The notes below the pieces were generated by a model. The model had not been told where the DNA came from, did not search any database, and saw only the letters and a list, made by a program, of their open reading frames with translations. Of a stretch of 64,000 nucleotides of DNA, positions 17,086-26,240 are shown one piece after another. Positions within the stretch are counted from its first letter, which is position 1, and every line of letters starts with the position of its first letter. Source of the DNA: Streptomyces nojiriensis (lineage in GTDB: Bacteria; Actinomycetota; Actinomycetes; Streptomycetales; Streptomycetaceae); NCBI RefSeq assembly GCF_017639205.1, contig NZ_CP071139.1, positions 1,984,001 to 2,048,000 on the forward strand, read 5' to 3'. Both the position numbers and the translations under genes were made by a program.

Positions 17086-19956
17086 TCAATCGCGCGCCGC
17101 GGCGGCCCACACACCGGCCAGAGCAGCCCGACCGGAGACGCCGACCTTCGCGTAGGCCCGGCCCAGGTGGACTTCGATGGTCTTGGGACTCAGATGCAGC
17201 CGGAGGCCGATGTCCCGGTTGGTCAGGCCGTCCGAGACCAGGTTGACGATCTCGACCTCGCGGGCGGTCAGGTCGAACCGCTCGGCACCGCTTTCGGGCC
17301 GGGGACCGCGCGCGTTCAGGCGCCGCTCCTCGCGCGCGACCTGGGGCAGGAACAGTTGCGCGTCACACCGGGTGAACAGCGCGCGGGCGGACACGAGGTG
17401 CGCACGGGCCTGGTCGATCGCCCCGCTGCCGCCGAGCGCCGTCGCGGCGAGCAGGTGCGCCCGCCCGGCCTCCACGGCCACCCCGATCCGGCCGAACGTG
17501 CCGGCAGCGGCGACGGCGAGCGGTGCGGCTGCCGCCGGATCCGTCGGCAGCGTGGCGATCGCGCGGGCCTGCTGTGCCATGGCGGTGCGCAGCGGAAGTT
17601 CGAGCCGGCGCGCCGCGTCCTCCGCCCTGTCGGCCCATGCCGCGGCCGCAGCGACCCGGCCCGCCGCAACCTCCGCCTCCGTGAGCATCAGGTACACCAA
17701 TGGCCTGGTGCGGAGTCCCACCGCCGGCAGCTCGGTCCCACCGCCACTGGTGAGCAGCAGTTCTATGCACGCGTGCGGGTCACCCGAGTGCAACAGCGCC
17801 TGCGCCAGCATCGCCTCGGCCTGACCGCTACGCCAGGAACTCATGGCCGTCGTCTGGTCGTCGACGACGATGGCCTCCTTGCCCAGGCGGATCGCCTCGG
17901 CCAGGTCACCGCGCCAGGTGGTGATCCAGCACCCGAAGGTCAACGCCATGACGCGCAGCTCCTCGCTGCCGGTCAGTTGCGCCGACTCCAGGCTGTCGTC
18001 GAAGCAGGTCGCCGCCTCCGCGAGTTCGCCGAGGTAGGCATGCACCATGCCGCGGATCGCGGTCAGCAACGCGATCTTGTGGGACTGCCCGCTCGCGCGG
18101 GCCAGTTGCAGGCCGCGGCTCATGTGCCGGCTCGCCGCCGTGAGCCGATCGGCGGAGATCTCCGACCAGCTCAGCCAGAACGCCGCATCGATGTCCCGGA
18201 CCAGGTCTCTGTCGGGAAGCGCGTCCAGTAGTGCGGCCGCCTCGTCCAGCCGGTCCGCCCGCCGGTCGATGAGCGTTGCGGCGGACAGCGCCGTCGCGAG
18301 CAGCATCGGATCCCCGACTTCCCGCGCGGCCGCGATCGCCTCGGCCACCCGGTCCTGTCCGTGCTCGCGCTCGACGCTTTCACCGGCGACGAGCGCGACG
18401 AGCAGGACGGCCGCCGAGTGGGCGTCGACCCCTTCGACGCGTTTCCACTCGCTGTGCAGCATCGCCCTGGCCTCGGTGTAGCGCCCGAGGATCTGCTCCA
18501 CCGTCGCACAGGCCCGCACTGTCTGTGCCCGGATCCGGGTGAGTTCGGCGGGCAGGAGCCGCAGCACCTCGTGCATGGTCTCCCTGGCCTGCCGCAGGTC
18601 GCCCGTGGCGCCGAGTACGTGTGCCAGCCGGCCGAGCAGGATGAGGCGCTGCGGAGTGGCCGACTCCGGGTCGGGGAGCAACCGGATGGCCGCCCGCAGG
18701 AAGTGCCCGGAGGTCGCAGGCGTGGTGTGCATCGTCGCCTCGGCCGCCTCGGTGAGCGCCGCGACCGCGTCGAGGTCGCCTCGGACGGCGGATCGCTCCA
18801 CGTGCCGGGCGAACTCGGCCGGCGGCGCGCCCCGGCTCCGGAGTGCCGAAGCGGCCCGGCCGTGTGCCTGAAGCCGCCAGCCAGGACCCGCGTCCTGGTA
18901 GGCGACGCTGCGCACGAGCGGATGCCGGTACCGGAACCGGCCGGTCGCGCCGTCCAGCCGCACCAGGTCACGCTCGGCGAGCCGATCGAGCGCGGCGAGC
19001 ACGGACCCGGCGTCCATGGCCGCCGTCCGGGCGAGCGAATCGGCCTCGAAGTCGTCGCCCACGACCGCGGCGGCATGCGCGACGACCCGCTCTTGGGGGG
19101 TCAGCGCGGCCAACTCGGCGGCGAGCACCGCGTGGACCGCCACCGGGATCGCCCCGTCGGGGTGGAGCGCCGCATCGCCGACGGCGACACCCCGTTCACC
19201 GGCCCGCACCAAGGCTTCCAGGTAGAACGGGTTTCCGCCACTGGCCCGGTAGAGCTCTTCCCGCCGGGAACGGCCCAGACCTTCCGGCATGACGTGGCCG
19301 GCATCGGCGCGGCTCAGCGGCGCGAGTTCCAGCAGCTCGGCGCCTCCGTCGGTCGCGGCGCGGGACAGCGCGTGCCACAGCCGCAGCGACGTCTGCCGGG
19401 GCCTGCCCGCCAGTGCCAGGACCAGCCGCGCGCGGGGCGGGTGGCGCAGAAGGTGGTCGAGCAGCTCGACCGAACCCTCGTCCGCCCAGTGCAGATCGTC
19501 GAAGACGAGCACCAGCCCGGACGGCTCGGCGGCCAGCTCCAGCAACGCCCGAACCGCCCGGTGCAGCCGGTACCGCTCCGCGTCGACCAGGTCGGCGGGG
19601 CCGGTGGCGGGAATCGCCGGGAACACGGTCGCGAGAAGTGCGAGCTGCTGTTTCCCGAGAAGGGCGAGACGCTCCGGGCCCAGCTCGGCGAGCCGGTCGT
19701 CGAGCGCGTTGACGAACACACCGAACGGGATGTGGGATTCGAACTCCGCCGCGCGTGCGCTGCGGACCGCCCATCCTGCTGTGTCCGCGAGCTTCCCCAG
19801 CTCCGTCAGCAGCCGGCTCTTGCCGATCCCGGGTTCGCCGGTGACCGCCACGCACCAGGTGCCACGTTCGCCCGCCAGCACCGCGCGCAGGATCGCGACT
19901 TCTCGCGCCCGGCCGGGAAATCCGCGGACGGACTCCCCCATCACTTCGACAGTCAT
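17086..19956 (-). CDS. LAL-type LuxR family regulator (AAA ATPase-TPR-HTH)
   Basis: 956 aa. Residues ~12-180 are an AAA/STAND ATPase: FPGRAREVAILRAVL, Walker A GEPGIGKS (40-47), Walker B LVLVFDDLHWAD (~150). The centre (~350-880) is helical with TPR-like repeats. Residues ~894-956 are a LuxR HTH (FDLTAREVEIVNLVSDGLTN, DIGLRLHLSPKTIEVHLGRA). LALs are large activators, often of secondary metabolism or carbohydrate use, triggered by ligand or nucleotide. No biosynthetic cluster adjoins it; nearest candidates for control are the secreted propeller genes on each side. ATG 19941 is an alternative start. Confidence 0.88.
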   Translation of the reverse strand: MTVEVMGESVRGFPGRAREVAILRAVLAGERGTWCVAVTGEPGIGKSRLLTELGKLADTAGWAVRSARAAEFESHIPFGVFVNALDDRLAELGPERLALLGKQQLALLATVFPAIPATGPADLVDAERYRLHRAVRALLELAAEPSGLVLVFDDLHWADEGSVELLDHLLRHPPRARLVLALAGRPRQTSLRLWHALSRAATDGGAELLELAPLSRADAGHVMPEGLGRSRREELYRASGGNPFYLEALVRAGERGVAVGDAALHPDGAIPVAVHAVLAAELAALTPQERVVAHAAAVVGDDFEADSLARTAAMDAGSVLAALDRLAERDLVRLDGATGRFRYRHPLVRSVAYQDAGPGWRLQAHGRAASALRSRGAPPAEFARHVERSAVRGDLDAVAALTEAAEATMHTTPATSGHFLRAAIRLLPDPESATPQRLILLGRLAHVLGATGDLRQARETMHEVLRLLPAELTRIRAQTVRACATVEQILGRYTEARAMLHSEWKRVEGVDAHSAAVLLVALVAGESVEREHGQDRVAEAIAAAREVGDPMLLATALSAATLIDRRADRLDEAAALLDALPDRDLVRDIDAAFWLSWSEISADRLTAASRHMSRGLQLARASGQSHKIALLTAIRGMVHAYLGELAEAATCFDDSLESAQLTGSEELRVMALTFGCWITTWRGDLAEAIRLGKEAIVVDDQTTAMSSWRSGQAEAMLAQALLHSGDPHACIELLLTSGGGTELPAVGLRTRPLVYLMLTEAEVAAGRVAAAAAWADRAEDAARRLELPLRTAMAQQARAIATLPTDPAAAAPLAVAAAGTFGRIGVAVEAGRAHLLAATALGGSGAIDQARAHLVSARALFTRCDAQLFLPQVAREERRLNARGPRPESGAERFDLTAREVEIVNLVSDGLTNRDIGLRLHLSPKTIEVHLGRAYAKVGVSGRAALAGVWAAAARD

Positions 19957-20013
19957 GCTGGCGTCGACTCACTTTCCGTCCGCGACCAGGCGATGGTACC
20001 GACGCGGCCGGGC

Positions 20014-20043
20014 GCCCGCCGCCGGAGGTGTCCGGCGGCGGGC
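20014..20043 (-). terminator. Hairpin terminator after the secreted propeller gene
   Basis: Perfect 13-bp stem GCCCGCCGCCGGA/TCCGGCGGCGGGC with loop GGTG, ten bases past the stop at 20054 and upstream of the LAL gene. It separates the two leftward genes. Confidence 0.8.
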
Positions 20044-20053
20044 GGCTCGTCCG

Positions 20054-21619
20054 TCAGGTGTCGCGGACCGCGACGATGCCGTTGAAGACGCCGACGTACG
20101 CGGTGCCGTCGGGGCCGAGTGTGATCGGGGCCCAGTTGTTGTCGTAGAGCGGGCCGGTGCCGGTCAGCTGCCGCCAGCGGCGCTCACCCGTACGGAAGTC
20201 CACGGCCGTGAGGTACCAGGCGTCGATGCCCCAGACGTTCGGCTCCTTCTCGTAGAAGTAGAGCAGCCCGTTCGCGGTGGAGAGCTTCGGGACCACGGAG
20301 GGAGCGCGGATCGCGCTCTCCCAGACCGTGTCGCAGCCGCTGCCGTCGGCGCGGACGTCGATGCGGGCCACTCCGCCCACGACGGACTTGCCCAGCAGCA
20401 GGGTGGTGGGGTTCTCGTAGCCGTAGTTGTTCTCGACGACGATGCTGTTGCCCCAGGTGATGAGGGAGTTGTCGGTGGTCGAGGCGCCGGAGCCGAACAC
20501 CGGCACCTTGCAGACCAGCCGCCGGTCGGCCGGGACGTCCGCGCCCCGCTTGTAGACCAGGACGTTCATCCGGTCGTCGGCGTTGTCGGTGATGGCGACG
20601 TAGCCCTGGCCGAAGAGGTCGGGGGTGGTGCCCGAACCCTGGTTGACCGAGCCGGGCTTGGCCGCCGTGCCCCGGTCGTACGTCTGGCGCCACTGGATCT
20701 CGGGGGTGCCGTCGGCACCTGCACGGAAGCTGTAGAGCGCGTGGTCGGAAACGATGGAGACACCGTCCTCGGCGACCGAGAAGGAGTTCTGGATCTCCTC
20801 TCCCCGCAGCTGGACGGAGCGGATCCGGCCGGTCGCCGGATCCACCGTGCCGACCCGGCCCTGGCGGGTGACCCACCAGATGCGGCCGTTCCAGTCGGGC
20901 ATCACGGAGGTGACCGGGTCGCAGGTACCGCTGGGCCACAGGTTGGTCCAGGTCACGCAGTCGTGCGGGACCTGCCCGGTGAGGTCCCAGTCGTCGTCGA
21001 CCGTGAACTTCCAGCTTCCGTCGGGGTTCTGGGAGTGGGCCAGGCGCAGGATGTGCTGGCGGGAGTCGGCCAGCACGGCCCGGTCCTGGTCGTCCAGGTA
21101 GAAGTAGGCGCCGCCCGAGGTGTCCTTGAAGATCTTCGCGAAGTCGAGCGAGGTGATCGCCTCGACCGTCGAGGAGCGCTGCGGGAGCTGGTGTTCCGCG
21201 AGCGTGGCGAGCGTACGGGGCTCCAGGAGCTTGACCTTGAAGCCGGAGAAGGTGCCGCACACCGTGACGAGCCGGCCGGCCGAGTCGAAGGTCGCGGTGG
21301 CGCACTCGCCGCCGAGTGCGGCGATCTTCTCGCTGGTCACCTTCGGGTTCTTGCCGAGCGGCCCCGACCAGGGGGAGGTGGCACTGCCCGCCGCGTCGGA
21401 GTGCATGCCGCTGCGGCCGTTGGGCGCGAGGAAGGGGTGCTGCGGGGGTGCCTCGCCGGGCAGCGGGGCGGCGGCCGCGGGGGCGCCGTCGTAGTGCGTG
21501 ACGAGGCGGTGGCCGGGGGCCTTGGGTATCTCCTCGGCCTGGGCCGGCGAGCCGCCGTACATCACCGTGAGTGCGGCGACGACGGGCAGCACGGCGCAGT
21601 TCAGCGATCTTCGGAACAT
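20054..21619 (-). CDS. Secreted beta-propeller (PQQ-like) protein of unknown role
   Basis: 521 aa from ATG 21619, chosen for GGAGGAAG just upstream; a longer frame to 21655 adds 12 residues. Residues 1-28 are a signal peptide ending SPAQA. The mature protein is strand-rich with repeated GRLVTV, GRIWWVTRQGRVGTVDPATGRI, TLGPDGTAYVGVFNGI segments, as in PQQ-like or pyrrolo-quinoline propellers, but without clear cofactor residues. Four or more Cys could form disulfides. I do not recognise a precise family. It is upstream of, and in line with, the LAL gene but isolated by a strong terminator. Confidence 0.75.
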   Translation of the reverse strand: MFRRSLNCAVLPVVAALTVMYGGSPAQAEEIPKAPGHRLVTHYDGAPAAAAPLPGEAPPQHPFLAPNGRSGMHSDAAGSATSPWSGPLGKNPKVTSEKIAALGGECATATFDSAGRLVTVCGTFSGFKVKLLEPRTLATLAEHQLPQRSSTVEAITSLDFAKIFKDTSGGAYFYLDDQDRAVLADSRQHILRLAHSQNPDGSWKFTVDDDWDLTGQVPHDCVTWTNLWPSGTCDPVTSVMPDWNGRIWWVTRQGRVGTVDPATGRIRSVQLRGEEIQNSFSVAEDGVSIVSDHALYSFRAGADGTPEIQWRQTYDRGTAAKPGSVNQGSGTTPDLFGQGYVAITDNADDRMNVLVYKRGADVPADRRLVCKVPVFGSGASTTDNSLITWGNSIVVENNYGYENPTTLLLGKSVVGGVARIDVRADGSGCDTVWESAIRAPSVVPKLSTANGLLYFYEKEPNVWGIDAWYLTAVDFRTGERRWRQLTGTGPLYDNNWAPITLGPDGTAYVGVFNGIVAVRDT

Positions 21620-21748
21620 CCGGACTTCCTCCATGTCTCTCAGCGTTGTTGACATTGCGTCTGATGTCGCGCCGCCGCCAGACGCTAGATCGCACCACTC
21701 GAGGAGTCCATGGATGGGCCGGATGATTCACGAAGGCGCAACAGTCGA

Positions 21749-21943
21749 TCAAGGATTCAGGCTGGACACGACGTTCGCGGTGGCCGTCAGGCCGTTGTGG
21801 ATGGTCGCGGCCATGCTGCTGCTCGCCAGGTAGAAGCCGAGCAGCGCACAGATGACGGCGTGCGAGAACTTGAGACCGCCGCTGCGCAGGAAGATCCAGG
21901 CCAGGATGAGGAGCAGGACGACCACCGAGAGGGAAATCACCAT
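21749..21943 (-). CDS. Small two-helix membrane protein
   Basis: 64 aa from ATG 21943, preceded by TAAGGAGG at ideal spacing; the frame runs on upstream to 21967 but without a ribosome site. Two hydrophobic segments (ISLSVVVLLLILAWIFL, ~3-19, and HAVICALLGFYLASSSMAA, ~27-46) with a short basic turn between, then an Asn/Ser-rich tail. Probably a conserved actinobacterial small membrane protein; no function assigned. It precedes the secreted propeller gene in the same direction, 129 nt away. Confidence 0.72.
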   Translation of the reverse strand: MVISLSVVVLLLILAWIFLRSGGLKFSHAVICALLGFYLASSSMAATIHNGLTATANVVSSLNP

Positions 21944-22132
21944 CGAAACCTCCTTACTCGCCGCCATGGTGGCGCAGCAGGGGGTGCCTTCGGGCGAAAG
22001 GCGTGTCCGCCGTACGGGTGTTGACCGTCCGTGACGGCCGGTCGGTCCTTGACGATCTCGTCCCGGCGGGTCGTACGGTCACACCGTCCACCGGGTGCAG
22101 GGGGCTTGTCGGGGTCCTGCCCGCCGTGCCAT

Positions 22133-22148
22133 ATATGTCTAGACCATT
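22133..22148. promoter_or_regulatory. DasR-like operator upstream of FnIII lipoprotein
   Basis: ATATGTCTAGACCATT matches 12 of 16 positions of the published DasR element consensus ACTGGTCTAGACCAGT, including the GTCTAGACCA core (one half complete). It lies 25 bp before the GTG start. DasR is the GntR repressor of chitin and N-acetylglucosamine genes, and many chitinase-related FnIII proteins are its targets. Confidence 0.5.
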
Positions 22149-22172
22149 AAGGAAGCCGAGGAAGGCAACCCC

Positions 22173-23147
22173 GTGCGACGCAGCGCCCCCACGCTCGCCC
22201 TCCGCCTGGCCGTCGCAGGCATCACCGGCATCGCCGCCGTCACCGGCCTCACGGCCTGCTCCGCGCCCGACACCGAGGCCCCGCCCGCCCCCGCCGGGCT
22301 GACCGCCCAGGCCGGCAGCGCCACGAGCGTGCACGTCATGTGGGACGCGGCGGCCGAACGGGACGGGGTGACCGGCTACCAGGTCTTCGAAGCCGACCGC
22401 CTGGTCCGCGAACTCCCCGCCGAGAAGACCATGGTGGACATCACCGGCCTCGCCCCGCAGACCGGTTACGCCTTCACGGTCCGGGCCCGGGACGCCGCCG
22501 GGAACCTCTCCGGTCCCGGCCCGGCCGCCCGGGTGACCACCCCGGCCGCCAAGGCCGAGGACCGCACGGCCCCCACCTCGCCGGCCACCACCACCGCCCG
22601 GGCGACCGGGCCCCGGTCCGCCCAGGTGTCCTGGACGGCTGCGACCGACGACACGGGCGTCACGGCCTACGACGTCTACCAGGGCGGCGTCCGGATCCAC
22701 ACCGCCGGCCCGGGCGAGAGCACCACGGCCCTGGACAACCTCCGGCCGGACACCGTCTACACCTTCACCGTCCGGGCCCGCGACGGAGCGGACAACTCCT
22801 CCGCCGACGGCCCGGCGGTGGACGTGACGACCCCGCCCGCCTCCGGCGACGGCCCCGGCACGGCCCCCGCCGAATTCGCCGCGACCGCCTCCCCGGGCAC
22901 CGTCACGCTGACCTGGACCGCCCCGGACACCGGCGACCCCACCACCGAGTACGAGCTGTACGTCAACGGACTGCCCACGACCGTCATCCAGTTCGGCGCG
23001 GGTGCCGTGCCCAGCGGCCGGGCGGAGCACCGGCTCACGGTGGCCGAACCCGCCGGCACGGTCTGGGCCGTGAAACTGCGGGCCAGGCTCCCCGACGGCA
23101 ACTGGGGATCCTTCTCCGCGGAGCGGCGGATCACACTCGTCGCATGA
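22173..23147 (+). CDS. Secreted lipoprotein with three fibronectin type III domains
   Basis: 324 aa from GTG 22173, preceded by GCCGAGGAAGG. N-terminal hydrophobic run then lipobox LTAC, so the mature protein starts at Cys29 and is lipid-anchored. Two FnIII domains are clear (~38-125 and ~130-215): APAGLTAQAGSATSVHVMWD, GLAPQTGYAFTVRARDAAGN, and the parallel second copy ending VTTPPAS. A third, more divergent FnIII-like domain follows (~220-324). FnIII modules accompany secreted carbohydrate-active enzymes, but no catalytic domain is present here. Its DasR-like site suggests expression during chitin or GlcNAc use. Two short domains share near-identical TVRARD segments, indicating internal duplication. 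Confidence 0.85.
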   Translation: MRRSAPTLALRLAVAGITGIAAVTGLTACSAPDTEAPPAPAGLTAQAGSATSVHVMWDAAAERDGVTGYQVFEADRLVRELPAEKTMVDITGLAPQTGYAFTVRARDAAGNLSGPGPAARVTTPAAKAEDRTAPTSPATTTARATGPRSAQVSWTAATDDTGVTAYDVYQGGVRIHTAGPGESTTALDNLRPDTVYTFTVRARDGADNSSADGPAVDVTTPPASGDGPGTAPAEFAATASPGTVTLTWTAPDTGDPTTEYELYVNGLPTTVIQFGAGAVPSGRAEHRLTVAEPAGTVWAVKLRARLPDGNWGSFSAERRITLVA

Positions 23148-23209
23148 AAGAAGACACCGATCCGGCCTGAACGGCACGGCCGCACGGGAAGATCGCGCAC
23201 AATACATCC

Positions 23210-25306
23210 GTGTTCGGTGAGTACTCGTTCAATGACAATCAGGCAGGATCCGCGGCCGGCGATCCCGGACCGGCCCCCTGCCCGGCCCCCGGCAACCTGC
23301 CTCCGGAACCTGCGAGCTTCGTCGGCCGGGAGCGCGAACTGGAGCTGCTCGACGGCCTGTTGCACGAACGAAGACTGGTCACCCTCACGGGGGTGGGCGG
23401 CGTCGGCAAGTCACGGCTCGCCCTTCGGGCCGTCGCCGCCGCCCGCCAGGTTCGCCCCGACGGAGTCTGGTGGGTGGAGCTGTCGCCCCTGCGCGACCCG
23501 AGCCTGCTCACGGCCACCGTCGCCCACACCGTCGGCCTCGCCGACCACTCCCCGCGCCCTCCCGACGAGGAGCTGTGCGCATGGATGGCCGACAAGGAGC
23601 TGCTCCTGGTGCTGGACACCTGCGAGCACCTGGTGGCCGACTGCCGCCATCTGGTCGGCGAACTCCTGCAGTCCGCGCCCGGCTTGACGGTCCTGGTCAC
23701 CTCCCGCGAGCCGCTCGGCATGCCGACCGAGGAGGTCGTCACGGTCCGGCCGCTGCCCTGCGAGGGGCCCGACAGCGATGCCCTCACGCTCTTCCGGGCG
23801 CGCGCCCTGGCCGCCACCCCGCGGGCGGCGGCCGTCTTCGCCGACCCCGCGCGGACCGCCGTCGCCGCCGAGGTGTGCCGGCGCCTGGACGGCATCCCGC
23901 TCGCGCTGGAACTCGCGGGCGCGCGGCTGCGGTTGTGGACGCTGGAGCACATGGCCGAGCGGATCGGCGCACGCCTCGATGTGCTGTCCGACGCCCGGGC
24001 CGCGCTGCCGCGCCGGCACCAGACGATGCGGACCACGATCGGCTGGTCCCACGAACTGTGCGAGCCGCTGGAACGGCTGCTGTGGGCCCGGCTCTCGGTC
24101 TTCACCGGCGACTTCGACACCGCCGCGGCGCGCGCCGTCTGCTCGGGCGGGCCGCTGCACGCCGCCCGGGTGGAGCGCGTACTGGCGGGCCTCGCCGCCA
24201 AGTCCGTGGTCCTGCGCATCGAGGAGCGCGGTACCGGGGCCCGCTACCGGATGCTGGACACGATCCGCGAGTACGGACAGGACTGGCTGGACGAGCTCGG
24301 CGAGGTCGAGATCGTCACCGACCGGCACGCCCACTGGTACGCGGCGCTCTCCCAGGCCGCCGAACGGGGCTGGATGGGCCCGGGGCAGGTGGACTGGTAC
24401 CGCAGGATCACCGCCGAACACGCCCAGCTGCGTACCGCCTTGGAGCACCTGATCGCCGCCGACCCGACCGCGGCGCTGGAGATGGCCGGGGTCCTGTGGT
24501 TCTACTGGTTCGCGTGCGGGCACGTGCACGAGGGCCGCGGCTTCCTGGAACGGGCCCTGCGGGCCGCTCCGCGCACGGGGGCCGCGTACAACCAGGCCGT
24601 GTGGGCCCTCGGACTCACCATGCTGCTCCAGGGCGACATGGACGCGGCGCGGCAGCTCGGCGACGAATGCACGCGGGACGCGGCCCGGCTCGCGGACCCC
24701 GAGCGGGAGCTGCGCGCGGCCTATCTGGCGGCCGCGTCCGTCCTCATGCCCGGCGACCCCGTACGGGCCCTGCGGCTGGCCGGTCCCCGGGCCCGGGCGG
24801 GCCACGGCGGGCGGACCAGCGGCACGGGCTGGCTCCTGTGCAAGCTGGCCACCAGCTACTCGCTGTGCGACCTGCGGCGCTTCGACGAGGCGACCGAGGA
24901 GGCACAGTCCCTGCGGGAGGCCTGCGCGGAGCTGGGCGAGCGCTGGCTGCGGGCGTACGCGGACTACATCCTGGCGGTGGCGGCACTGGGCCTGGGGGAC
25001 CACGGCGAGGCCGCCCGGCACGTCCGGGCCATGCTCTCGGGGAAACGACTGCTCGGCGACCGCTTCGGCATCGCGCTCGGCCTGGACCTGCTGGCCGCGG
25101 CGGTGGCCGGGCTGGGCGACGGGGAACTCGCGGCGCGGCTCCTCGGCACCGCGCACGCCTGGTGGCGCACGGTGGGCCGGCCGCAGATGGGCTCGCCCTC
25201 ACTGACGGCCCTGCGGGACCAGGGCGAGCGGCAGGCCCGCGCGGCGATCGGAGACGCCGCCTACGAGGCGGCGTTCCTGGGCGGCGCGGCTGCGCCCACC
25301 GGCTGA
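23210..25306 (+). CDS. STAND (AfsR/LAL-like) ATPase with TPR region, no DNA-binding domain
   Basis: 698 aa from GTG 23210; no convincing ribosome site precedes it. Residues ~36-300 are an NB-ARC/AAA ATPase: ASFVGRERELELLDGLL, Walker A GVGGVGKS (61-68), Walker B LLLVLDTCEHL (~128), sensor TSREPLG and RLDGIPLALELAGAR. Residues ~370-690 are helical, TPR-like. Relatives carry either an N-terminal SARP domain or a C-terminal LuxR HTH; both are absent and the protein ends AAAPTG shortly after the TPR region. It may act by protein contact, or has lost its output domain. Confidence 0.83.
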   Translation: MFGEYSFNDNQAGSAAGDPGPAPCPAPGNLPPEPASFVGRERELELLDGLLHERRLVTLTGVGGVGKSRLALRAVAAARQVRPDGVWWVELSPLRDPSLLTATVAHTVGLADHSPRPPDEELCAWMADKELLLVLDTCEHLVADCRHLVGELLQSAPGLTVLVTSREPLGMPTEEVVTVRPLPCEGPDSDALTLFRARALAATPRAAAVFADPARTAVAAEVCRRLDGIPLALELAGARLRLWTLEHMAERIGARLDVLSDARAALPRRHQTMRTTIGWSHELCEPLERLLWARLSVFTGDFDTAAARAVCSGGPLHAARVERVLAGLAAKSVVLRIEERGTGARYRMLDTIREYGQDWLDELGEVEIVTDRHAHWYAALSQAAERGWMGPGQVDWYRRITAEHAQLRTALEHLIAADPTAALEMAGVLWFYWFACGHVHEGRGFLERALRAAPRTGAAYNQAVWALGLTMLLQGDMDAARQLGDECTRDAARLADPERELRAAYLAAASVLMPGDPVRALRLAGPRARAGHGGRTSGTGWLLCKLATSYSLCDLRRFDEATEEAQSLREACAELGERWLRAYADYILAVAALGLGDHGEAARHVRAMLSGKRLLGDRFGIALGLDLLAAAVAGLGDGELAARLLGTAHAWWRTVGRPQMGSPSLTALRDQGERQARAAIGDAAYEAAFLGGAAAPTG

Positions 25307-25352
25307 GTCTCGGCCGGTGGGTCTGGAGTACGGCCTAAATCCTGGGCTCCCG

Positions 25353-25445
25353 TCAGTACGGGAGGGGTCTGCCCGACGGTGTGCGCAGGTCCAGGTCTCG
25401 GGGGGCGGGCTTCGGGACGGGCTTACGGATCAGCTGCTGGCGCAT
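25353..25445 (-). CDS. Candidate 30-residue micro-protein behind DUF5999 gene
   Basis: ATG 25445 follows a perfect AGGAGG and lies 13 nt past the DUF5999 stop, so it would be translated from the same message. The peptide is basic and Pro/Arg-rich (MRQQLIRKPVPKPAPRDLDL, ending SGRPLPY), with no membrane segment. I do not recognise a family. The ribosome site and position are good; the length makes coding status uncertain. Confidence 0.5.
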   Translation of the reverse strand: MRQQLIRKPVPKPAPRDLDLRTPSGRPLPY

Positions 25446-25458
25446 GCTGCCTCCTCGC

Positions 25459-25644
25459 TCAGACCAGGGCCGGGCGGCGGGGTTCCACCGTGCGGCTGTC
25501 GGGGAGCAGTTCACCGGTGTCGTCGAACACGACGACCCCGTTGCACAGCAGGCTCCAGCCCTGTTCAGGGTGAGAGGCCACAATGCGGGCGGCGTCGTGA
25601 TCGGCGCTGTCGGCGGTAGGGCAGGGTGGCTGGTGGGAGCACAT
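25459..25644 (-). CDS. DUF5999 family small protein
   Basis: 61 aa, ATG 25644 with AGGAGG 6-8 nt upstream. Starts MCSHQPPCPTADSADHDAAR, with Cys2, His4 and Cys8 grouped as in the DUF5999 family, then HPEQGWSLLCNGVVVFDDTGELLPD. The Cys/His cluster could bind zinc, an inference from spacing. Family members are common in streptomycetes and of unknown role. The candidate micro-protein gene follows directly. Confidence 0.85.
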   Translation of the reverse strand: MCSHQPPCPTADSADHDAARIVASHPEQGWSLLCNGVVVFDDTGELLPDSRTVEPRRPALV

Positions 25645-25799
25645 GGCGCACCTCCTCGCGAAGTGGGGCGGGAGCGCCGGTGGTCACCCGGTCGATTCCG
25701 CGATCCACGGTGGCGGTGAGTATTACTGATCGCCGCCCCCGGACGGAACCCATATCGGCCGTCCAGTTCAGGGTGTGTATGCCCGCTTACCATGCGCTC

Positions 25800-26237
25800 A
25801 TGCCCGCTATTCGGATCGTTCACCGCACGTCTTTGGCACCGGTCGAGGCGTGGCCGAAGCTCACGGACTGGGAGCGCCACGGTGCGCAGGTCCCGCTCAC
25901 CCGGACGATCATGGAGACGGCACCCCCGACCCGCGTCGGAACGATCTTCACGGCGCGGACGGGCGTGAGCAGGATCACATTCGACGATCGCATGGAGGTC
26001 GTCGAATGGCGACCCCCTGCGGAGGATCTGCCGGGACTGGTCCGGCTGGAGAAGCGCGGCCGGTCGGTGACGGGCTGGGCGGAGATCGAGATCCGCCCCC
26101 TCGCCGCGGGCGGCGCGGAGATCCACTGGCGGGAGGAGCTGCGCCTGCGCGGCCTCCCCCGCGCCCTGGATCCCGTGGTCGCGGCGGCGGGCCGGCTCCT
26201 CTTCGGCCGGGCCCTCGCACGCCTGCTGCGGCCTTAG
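25800..26237 (+). CDS. SRPBCC family (polyketide cyclase/START-like) protein
   Basis: 145 aa from ATG 25800; ATG 25779 would add seven residues and neither has a strong ribosome site. Pattern IRIVHRTSLAPVEAWPKLTDWERHGAQVPLT, GTIFTARTGV, then EIHWREELRL fits the SRPBCC helix-grip fold, which binds hydrophobic ligands in a deep pocket. The C-terminal helix is Arg/Leu-rich. No partner genes nearby hint at the ligand. A perfect dyad lies just after its stop. Confidence 0.75.
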   Translation: MPAIRIVHRTSLAPVEAWPKLTDWERHGAQVPLTRTIMETAPPTRVGTIFTARTGVSRITFDDRMEVVEWRPPAEDLPGLVRLEKRGRSVTGWAEIEIRPLAAGGAEIHWREELRLRGLPRALDPVVAAAGRLLFGRALARLLRP

Positions 26238-26240
26238 GGT

